Assembly (NCBI GenBank): GCA_023150495.1
Contig: JAKLKT010000031.1
Coordinates: 1 to 12,598, forward strand
From: Planctomycetota bacterium
Lineage (GTDB): Bacteria > Planctomycetota > PLA2
Length of the DNA: 12,598 nucleotides
Direction of reading: 5' to 3'
In this document: positions 7,464 to 12,598 of the stretch, in pieces
How positions within the stretch are numbered: position 1 is the stretch's first letter
How the letters are laid out: the number at the start of each line of letters is the position of its first letter
Position numbers and translations under genes: made by a program
Notes under the pieces: generated by a model
Told to the model about the DNA's origin: nothing
Databases searched by the model: none
What the model saw: only the letters and a program-made list of their open reading frames with translations

Positions 7464-8645
7464 CTACGGCGAGACGCCCGGCGCCACGATCCAGTCGCAG
7501 ACCTGCGCGGGCGTGAGCACCTCGCCGAACACCACGCGGCCGACCTCGCGGAAGTGGTCGAAGACCTGCGCCCGGACCCCCTGCCGCGCCGTCTCGACGG
7601 CCATCATCTGCGGCGACTCGGCGCCGATCTCCTGCATCATCATGCCCATGTCGGGCGCCTTGATCCCGCCGCGCGCCGCGTTGCTCTCCTGCTCGATCTG
7701 CTTCAGCCGCGCGTCCTGCTCGGGCGAGAGCCGCACCTCGCGCGCGAACTGCCACGGGAGCTGCTGGAGCTCGCCCGGGTTCAGGTAGGGCGGGCGCGCG
7801 TGGAGCGCGTCGCGCTGCTCCCCCGTGAGCGTCGCGCGCAGCGCCTCCGTGAGCGCGTTGTTGCGCTCGCCCATCCGGCCGTACGCCGCGCCGTTCGCGC
7901 GGTTGAGGGCGTTCCGGTCCTCCGGCTTCAGCGCCGGGTCGCGGAGCGCCACGGCGATCCGCCGCACCTCCGCCTGGTCGGCGGCGTTCTCAGACTCCGT
8001 CTCCGTGAAGAGCGAGCGGATCCGCTGCGACTGGCTGGCGGTGAGCCCCGGCAGCGTCTGGAGCTGCTGCGGGAGGTCCGGGTACTGCGCGTACCGCGGC
8101 GAGAAGAGCTCGCGCGCCCGGCGCATCTCGTCGGGCGTCATCAGGTGCCACGCGACGCGCCAGAAGCGCCGCTCGATCCCGCGCAGCTGCTCGCCGCACG
8201 TCGACTCGACGCGCGCGCGCATCACCTGGTCCTCGAGCCCCTTCAGGAGCTGCTCCCTCTGCGCGGCGACGACGGCCTGCGCGGCGTCCGCGGCCGCGAC
8301 CATCCGCTCGAGCGCGGGCACGACCTCGAGCGCGGCCATGTGCGCGTACCGCTCCTCGCGCAGGGGGCCGCGCGGCATCGACGTGAGTCGCTTCCACTGC
8401 GATTCGTCGAGGCCGCTGCCCCCGGGGCCCCCTGACCTCTCCGCGAGGAGGCGATCCGCCTCCTCCTTGGGCGGGTTCTCCTTGAGACGCCGCTCGATCT
8501 GCTCCTGCCGCCCGTAGAGGCGGTGGAGCGCCTGGCGCTGTTCCGGTCTCAAGCCGGGCATCATCTCGATCGACTCGCGCGCGAAGTCCTGCGCCGCGGC
8601 CAGCGCGACCATGAGGAGGAGGGGCGCGGGGAGGAGGAACCTCAC
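7464..8645 (-). CDS. Secreted protein with repeated LTxxQ-like motifs, unknown function
   Basis: I do not recognise the family as a whole. The 393-residue product begins with a Sec signal peptide (MRFLLPAPLLLMVALAAAQ, likely cleavage near residue 18), so it is probably periplasmic. The rest is largely helical and charged. Motifs of the L(T/S)xxQ type recur at 32-36 (LRPEQ), 201-205 (LTASQ), 273-277 (LTGEQ), 306-310 (LSPEQ) and 377-381 (LTPAQ), with a weaker TPDE at 170-173. This motif is characteristic of the Spy/CpxP periplasmic chaperone and metal-stress family, although those proteins are much shorter. A methionine-rich patch (about 333-348) may be relevant to metal binding. SGGPGGSG at 71-78 is coded by a variant of the G-rich repeat. 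The GTG start at 8645 overlaps the DUF1501 stop as GTGA, which indicates coupled translation with the DUF1800-DUF1501 pair. Confidence 0.8.
   Translation of the reverse strand: MRFLLPAPLLLMVALAAAQDFARESIEMMPGLRPEQRQALHRLYGRQEQIERRLKENPPKEEADRLLAERSGGPGGSGLDESQWKRLTSMPRGPLREERYAHMAALEVVPALERMVAAADAAQAVVAAQREQLLKGLEDQVMRARVESTCGEQLRGIERRFWRVAWHLMTPDEMRRARELFSPRYAQYPDLPQQLQTLPGLTASQSQRIRSLFTETESENAADQAEVRRIAVALRDPALKPEDRNALNRANGAAYGRMGERNNALTEALRATLTGEQRDALHARPPYLNPGELQQLPWQFAREVRLSPEQDARLKQIEQESNAARGGIKAPDMGMMMQEIGAESPQMMAVETARQGVRAQVFDHFREVGRVVFGEVLTPAQVCDWIVAPGVSP
8418..8433 (-). repeat. G-rich dispersed repeat, variant copy (in the LTxxQ protein gene)
   Basis: The minus strand reads AGGGGGCCCCGGGGGC, 15 of 16 bases like the other copies (T to C in the centre). 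It is in the opposite orientation to copies 1 and 2 and codes for G-G-P-G-G. Confidence 0.4.
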
Positions 8646-9802
8646 GCGAGAAGCCCCAGCGGCTCGAAGTCGCCGATCACCGCCTTGTGGTCGACGCGGA
8701 GGAAGTCGCGCAGGAGCGACGCGTAGAGGCGCCGGAAGTCCGTCGTGTACTTCAGGTTCTCGTTGTCGAGGTCGTCGAGCGACGGCTGCGCGCCGTGCAT
8801 CCCGGGCTTCACGCCCTGGCCGATCACGAAGCACGGGTACGCGGAGCCGTGGTCGGTGCCGCCGGAGAGGTTCTCCCGCGCGCGGCGTCCGAACTCGCTG
8901 AACACCGTAGTCACCACGCGGTCGGCGAGGCCGAGGGCCTCCAGCTGCTCCTGGAACGCGCGCAGGTTGTTGCCCACCTGCGAGAGGAGCCCGTTGTGCT
9001 GGCCCATTTGGCTCGCGTGCGTGTCGAAGCCGCCGAAGGAGAGGTGGATCACCTCGAGGTCGAGGTCGCTCTTCAGCAGCGCGAGCGCCTTCGCGAGGTC
9101 CTCGCCCAGCGGGCCATTGAGGCCGTTGCGGATCGGCTGGAGCGCCGCGATCCGCTGCGCGACCGCGAAGGCCTCGAGCGCGCGCCGCGCGACCGCGCCG
9201 CGCTGGCCGGGGTCGTCCTTCGCGCCCTCGTACATCGCGACCGAGCCCTCGGCTCCCTTCGGCAGCGCGAACTGCCGGAAGTCCGTGAGCGACACGACGC
9301 CCGGCGCGCCGCTCGCGAGCGAGAGAGGCTTCTCCTTCGCGATCGCGACCGCGCGGAGCGGCTTCTCCTTCGGGCTCCTCTCGAGCGCGCGGCCGAGCCA
9401 GCCGTCGACGGGGCTCTTCTCCGGCTCCGCGCTGTAGTAGATCTCGGTCGCGCGGAAGTGGCTGTAGTCGGGGTTCGGGTAGCCGACGCCGTTCACGATC
9501 GCGAGCCGCTCCCGCTGCCAGAGCGTCTCGAAGCCCGCGAGCGCGGGGTGAAGCCCGAGCTTCGGGTCGATCTTCCGGATCTGGCCGTCGTCGACCGCGA
9601 GACCGGGCCGGAGGATCCGGTACATCGGGTCGGCGTACGGGATCACGGTGTTGAGGCCGTCGTTGCCGCCGTTCAGGTGCAGCAGCACGAGCGTCCGCGC
9701 GCCCGGCTCCTTCGCGGCGCCCTCCGCCCACGCGAGGCGCGGCAGCGCGAGGACCGACCCGAAGGCGAGCCCCCGCTCGAGGAATTCGCGGCGGTTCAGC
9801 AT
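8642..9802 (-). CDS. DUF1501 protein, Tat-exported, alkaline-phosphatase-superfamily fold
   Basis: This is a predicted periplasmic protein of the DUF1501 family, which belongs to the alkaline phosphatase/sulfatase superfamily; its enzymatic role is unproven. It has 386 residues, normal for the family. The N-terminus NRREFLERG followed by a hydrophobic stretch and AWA is a twin-arginine signal, so it is probably exported folded. Family motifs in order are LHLNGGNDGLN (41-51), LHPALAGF, AIVNGVGYPNPDYSHF (101-116), HLSFGGFDTHASQ (253-265), VFSEFGRRARENLSGGTDHG (300-319), and NLKYTTDFRRLYA near the end. The acidic and histidine residues of GGND, GFDTH and TDHG are candidate metal ligands. The ATG at 9802 has AGGAGA 5 nt upstream, overlapping the DUF1800 stop codon. 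The DUF1800-DUF1501 order is common in many bacteria, and the two are assumed to work together. Confidence 0.94.
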   Translation of the reverse strand: MLNRREFLERGLAFGSVLALPRLAWAEGAAKEPGARTLVLLHLNGGNDGLNTVIPYADPMYRILRPGLAVDDGQIRKIDPKLGLHPALAGFETLWQRERLAIVNGVGYPNPDYSHFRATEIYYSAEPEKSPVDGWLGRALERSPKEKPLRAVAIAKEKPLSLASGAPGVVSLTDFRQFALPKGAEGSVAMYEGAKDDPGQRGAVARRALEAFAVAQRIAALQPIRNGLNGPLGEDLAKALALLKSDLDLEVIHLSFGGFDTHASQMGQHNGLLSQVGNNLRAFQEQLEALGLADRVVTTVFSEFGRRARENLSGGTDHGSAYPCFVIGQGVKPGMHGAQPSLDDLDNENLKYTTDFRRLYASLLRDFLRVDHKAVIGDFEPLGLLA

Positions 9803-9807
9803 GCGTG

Positions 9808-9813
9808 TCTCCT
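9808..9813 (-). promoter_or_regulatory. Ribosome binding site of the DUF1501 gene, overlapping the DUF1800 stop
   Basis: AGGAGA on the minus strand lies 5 nt before the ATG at 9802. Its first bases are part of the TAG stop of DUF1800, so ribosomes leaving DUF1800 can re-initiate here. Confidence 0.6.
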
Positions 9814-10999
9814 AGGCGAGCTGGAACTCCGGCGACGCGAGCGCGAGCGCCACGCGCTCCTCGCCCTGCGCCGCCTCGAGCGCGGCGGCGATCTGCGGGG
9901 GCGCCTGCCCGTCGAAGGCGAGGTCCTTGACCCACGCGGCCGCCTCCGGCTTTGCCTGCGCGAGCCGGCGCGCGACCTTCATGCGCTCGACGACCGCGGA
10001 GCTCGTGAGCCATTGGGTGCCGTCGGGCCAGCCCTTGACGGACGGCGGCCGGAAGAGGATCTGGCCCATCCTCTCGAGCGATCCGTGGATCCAGAGCGGC
10101 GTCTCCCTGATCCCGGTCCCCCGGAGCCCCCCCACGCACATCTCGACCGGGCTCTTCACGAGGCAGCGCGTGCGCTTCTCGTCGAGGAACGAGGGCGAGA
10201 GGAACATCGCGAACAGCGCGGATCGGATGTCGCCGCCGGTCGCCTCGAGCACCTCGGCGATCGCCGCGACGTCTTCCTGCGTCGGGTCGGGGTGCGAGAA
10301 GAAGCGGAGGAGCTTCGTCGCGACGAATCGCCGGCACGCGGGCAGATCGGCGAGGATCCGGACCACGTCGTCGCCGTCGAGATCGCCGGCCTTCCCGTGC
10401 ACGGTCTTCTCTCCGTGGTCGTGGAACTCGTCGGTGAAGACGAAGTCGTGGTGGCGGCTGCCCCAGCCCGTGAACGCGCGAGCGATCTCGCGGATGTCTC
10501 GCTCCGTGTAGTTGCCGATGCCGAGGGTGAAGAGCTCCTGGAGTTCGCGCGCGTAGTTCTCGTTCGGCTGGCCCTTCCGGTTCGCGTTCCCGTCGAGCCA
10601 GCGGATCATCGCGACGTCCCGGCTCACGTCGAGGACGAGCGCGCCGAACCTGCCCGCGCCTGCCGCGCGGAAGAGCAGGTACTGCTTCCACATGAGCGCG
10701 GGCTCCTGGATCTTGGCATCCGAAGTCGCGAAGTGGCCGTGCCAGAAGAGGGCGAGCTTCTCCGCGAGCGGTGCCCTGCCCGAGACCATCCGGTCGAGCC
10801 ACGCCTGCTGGATCGCGCCCGGCTCGTAGGGGTCGAAACCAGGGGGCTCCGGGGGCAGGGGCTCGGCGATCTCGTCGAGGAGCCGCCGCACCGCGCCCCG
10901 GTAGCCGAGCTTCCGCCACTCGGCGGCGTCGTCCGGCGCGAGGCCGAATCCCGCCCGGCGGAGGAGGTGGCCCACCGCCGCGTCGCCCGTGAGCGCCAT
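9812..10999 (-). CDS. DUF1800 protein
   Basis: This is a member of the DUF1800 family, whose function is not established; it almost always precedes DUF1501. The 395-residue product is on the short side, as many relatives have 450-600. Family motifs are HLLRRAGFG (11-19), ALFWHGHFATS (83-93), MWKQYLLFR (103-111), NENYARELQELFTLG (146-160), AFTGWG (175-180), LRFFSHPDPT, and RPPSVKGWPDGTQWL near the C-terminus. No signal peptide is visible, although the pair's partner carries a Tat signal, so this protein may travel with it or stay inside. Two copies of the G-rich repeat fall inside the gene, giving P-P-E-P-P-G at 49-54 and G-G-L-R-G nearer the C-terminus. The ATG at 10999 lies 36 bp behind the upstream gene and has only a weak GAGA as Shine-Dalgarno. 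Confidence 0.93.
   Translation of the reverse strand: MALTGDAAVGHLLRRAGFGLAPDDAAEWRKLGYRGAVRRLLDEIAEPLPPEPPGFDPYEPGAIQQAWLDRMVSGRAPLAEKLALFWHGHFATSDAKIQEPALMWKQYLLFRAAGAGRFGALVLDVSRDVAMIRWLDGNANRKGQPNENYARELQELFTLGIGNYTERDIREIARAFTGWGSRHHDFVFTDEFHDHGEKTVHGKAGDLDGDDVVRILADLPACRRFVATKLLRFFSHPDPTQEDVAAIAEVLEATGGDIRSALFAMFLSPSFLDEKRTRCLVKSPVEMCVGGLRGTGIRETPLWIHGSLERMGQILFRPPSVKGWPDGTQWLTSSAVVERMKVARRLAQAKPEAAAWVKDLAFDGQAPPQIAAALEAAQGEERVALALASPEFQLA
10117..10133 (-). repeat. G-rich dispersed repeat, inverted copy (in the DUF1800 gene)
   Basis: The minus strand reads GGGGGCTCCGGGGG followed by A, so 14 bases match the core of copies 1 and 2 in the opposite orientation, with extra Gs in front. It codes for G-G-L-R-G in DUF1800. 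Confidence 0.4.
10841..10856 (+). repeat. G-rich dispersed repeat, copy 3 (in the DUF1800 gene)
   Basis: AGGGGGCTCCGGGGGC is identical over 16 bp to copies 1 and 2. On the coding strand it reads CCC CCG GAG CCC CCT (P-P-E-P-P), a different reading frame from that used in lipB. Confidence 0.5.
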
Positions 11000-11035
11000 G
11001 GCGGCATTCTCGCACGCCCGGGCCGGGCCGGGGAG

Positions 11036-12598
11036 TCAGGGCGTGAGCTGGATCCGGAGGTCGAACGGCGCGGCCACGGGGCCCCCTGCGGAGAGCACGC
11101 GGATCACGAAGATGCCGCCCGGGGTCACGGTCGCGGCGGAGCCGGTTCCCGCGGAGATCAGGTTGTTCTCGAGGTCGAGGATCTCGACCCGGAGGTTCGC
11201 CGCGCTCGTGACCGAGGCGAGGAGCGTCGCCTGCGCCGCGACCCGCACCTGGAAGTAGCGCTGCGCGTAGAGCCCCAGCTGCTCGCCCGCCGTGTTGTCG
11301 ATCATGTCGGCGAGCGTGTCGTCGTAGGGCGGGATGACCGTGCCGTCGAGCCGCGCCGGGTCGTCGAACGGCGTCGGCCAGATCGTCTCGCTCGCCGCGG
11401 GGTAGTCGAGGTCGTGGCTCTCGGGGAACGTGAGCAGGACGTCCGCCTGGACGTTCGAGAACGACTGGTTCCCGACGTACTCGTCGAGCGCGGAGTAGAT
11501 GTACGGATAGCTCGCGCCCGGCTGGAGCGCCTCGAGGTCCTTGAGCATGAGGAAGAGCGGGACCTCGATGTCGTCGTGGTCGGCGTCCTGGCTGCCGCCG
11601 TCGAAGATGTCCCAGAGCACCTCCGTCGTCGTGAACCGCGAGCCGATGCCGACGACGGCGGGGTCCTGGTAGACGTTGGGGTCGTCCGGCCCGAGGCTCC
11701 CGAGCGCCGGGTCGAAGAACGACTCCGCCACGAAGAAGCGGACGACGCGGCCCGCGGCGCCGATCCCCTCGGTGTCCCAGTACTCGGGCGACCCGCGCGC
11801 GGCGCAGGCGAAGAAGTCGAGGAACCCCTCCCGCCACGCGGCGCTCGGGACGAGGAGCGAGTCGTCGGCGACGCCGGGCGGCGCGACGGAGTTGGAGAAG
11901 TAGGCGAGGTAGTACTCGCCGAGCAGCCGCATGAGCTTCGGGTCGTCCCACGCGTCCTGGTTCGACGCGTCGTTGCCCGTGACGCCGCCGGCGACGGTGA
12001 GCCGGCCGAGCTGCGGGCTCGCGGCCACGAACGAGGAGGCGGTGCCGTTGCCCGGTTCCCAGAGGATGTCGAGGTCCGGCACCGCGCCGGTGACCCCGCC
12101 TCGGATGGCGGAGAGCCCCGCGAAGAGGATCTCGAGGATGTGGAACGCGCCGGCGCCCTGGTCGAGCCGGACGGCGAGGTCGATGCGCGTCGTCGGAAGG
12201 TCCGGGTCCGTCGTGAGCGGCGACGCGAGCTCGTAGGGATCGGCGGACGAGAGGTTGCGGAGAACGCGGATATCGGTCCCGCCGGCGATCGTCGCCCGGG
12301 CGGCGGTCCGCACGCGCACCGGCGTCGCGGGGTTCTTCCCGAAGTTCACCTGGACCGAGTAGTTGCCGCTCGCGTCCGTGGTCGTCGAGCCGAGCAGCTG
12401 GCCCGTGGGGGAGAGGACGTCGACCGTGAAGCGCGGCCCGTTGCGGGGGAGGTTCGGCGCCGCGAAGCCCGTCTCGGGCAGGAGCCGGCCCGCGGCGTCG
12501 CGCGTCGACATCCTCGGCCCCGTCACGTAGTAGCCGACATGGCCCTGGAACGTCCGGATCGTGTCGATCACCGGGGCGGGAGGGCCGGTCGGGCGGCC
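11036..12598 (-). CDS. Probable secreted zinc-peptidase-like protein with lost HExxH motif, 5' end cut by window edge
   Basis: 520 codons are visible and the frame is open to the right edge, so the true N-terminus, probably with a signal sequence, lies outside. A GTG at 12571 exists but would begin just before a conserved stretch, so the frame is taken to the edge. Visible residues about 50-87 (FTVDVLSPTG, TTDASGNYSVQVN) form a carboxypeptidase-regulatory-like beta domain. A central part (about 150-300) includes AFHILEILFAG, AWDDPKLMRLLGEYY, AYFSNS, AWREGFLDFFACAARG and EYWDTEG. The arrangement matches secreted peptidases that read DDPvixHExxH, then FS, then AWsEGfa. Here HExxH is replaced by RLLGE, while the Glu of AWREG remains. 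The C-terminal 75 residues (FQVRVAAQAT to FDLRIQLTP) look like a pre-peptidase C-terminal-type beta sandwich. DUF1800 follows after 36 bp. The fold call is from memory of motif order and is moderately sure. Confidence 0.7.
   Translation of the reverse strand, partial: GRPTGPPAPVIDTIRTFQGHVGYYVTGPRMSTRDAAGRLLPETGFAAPNLPRNGPRFTVDVLSPTGQLLGSTTTDASGNYSVQVNFGKNPATPVRVRTAARATIAGGTDIRVLRNLSSADPYELASPLTTDPDLPTTRIDLAVRLDQGAGAFHILEILFAGLSAIRGGVTGAVPDLDILWEPGNGTASSFVAASPQLGRLTVAGGVTGNDASNQDAWDDPKLMRLLGEYYLAYFSNSVAPPGVADDSLLVPSAAWREGFLDFFACAARGSPEYWDTEGIGAAGRVVRFFVAESFFDPALGSLGPDDPNVYQDPAVVGIGSRFTTTEVLWDIFDGGSQDADHDDIEVPLFLMLKDLEALQPGASYPYIYSALDEYVGNQSFSNVQADVLLTFPESHDLDYPAASETIWPTPFDDPARLDGTVIPPYDDTLADMIDNTAGEQLGLYAQRYFQVRVAAQATLLASVTSAANLRVEILDLENNLISAGTGSAATVTPGGIFVIRVLSAGGPVAAPFDLRIQLTP

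Noticed and set aside
7464..11951. Uninterrupted 1495-codon minus-strand frame
   Set aside because: Only its last 393 codons (7464-8645) are a gene. The rest is an Arg/Pro/Ala-rich shadow that stays open because of high GC, while DUF1501, DUF1800 and the peptidase-like protein occupy another frame with clear motifs.

Overview
The window looks like a piece of chromosome from a GC-rich (well above 65% by eye) Gram-negative bacterium. Lipoyl metabolism, an ArnT/PMT-like membrane glycosyltransferase, Tat- and Sec-exported proteins and a DUF1800-DUF1501 pair fit lineages such as Acidobacteriota, Planctomycetota, Eisenbacteria-like bacteria or Myxococcota. The sequence does not settle which. Every convincing gene lies on the minus strand, and the window is cut inside a gene at both ends. 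I see no tRNA, rRNA, CRISPR array, transposase or phage gene.

In transcription order (right to left), the first block (12598-7464) is a tight export-related operon. It starts with a 5'-cut secreted protein that resembles a zinc peptidase but has lost the HExxH motif. DUF1800, Tat-exported DUF1501 and a signal-peptide protein with repeated LTxxQ-like motifs follow. Spacing within the block runs from 36 bp down to stop/start overlap.

The second block (7389-5203) holds four small stand-alone proteins: an EVE-domain protein, an Imm50-like immunity protein with no visible toxin, a HIT-family hydrolase, and a NYN-domain (PIN-like RNase fold) protein. The largest gene-free stretch of the window, 256 bp at 5815-6070, lies before the NYN gene.

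The third block (5150-1) is a chain of overlapping genes: dihydrolipoyl dehydrogenase (E3), LipB octanoyltransferase, 2-oxo acid dehydrogenase E1 alpha, E1 beta, and an ArnT-like glycosyltransferase that runs off the left edge. LipB supplies the octanoyl precursor of the lipoyl cofactor used by the complex, so E1, E3 and cofactor attachment are co-expressed. The E2 core gene is missing from the cluster.

The main structure that genes do not explain is a 14-17 bp G-rich motif, GGGGGCTCCGGGGGC or its complement. It occurs five times with at most one mismatch, both between genes and inside genes in different reading frames. Three small genes also carry a TAnnnT box 7-9 nt before the ATG with no good Shine-Dalgarno at normal spacing, which suggests leaderless or near-leaderless mRNAs.
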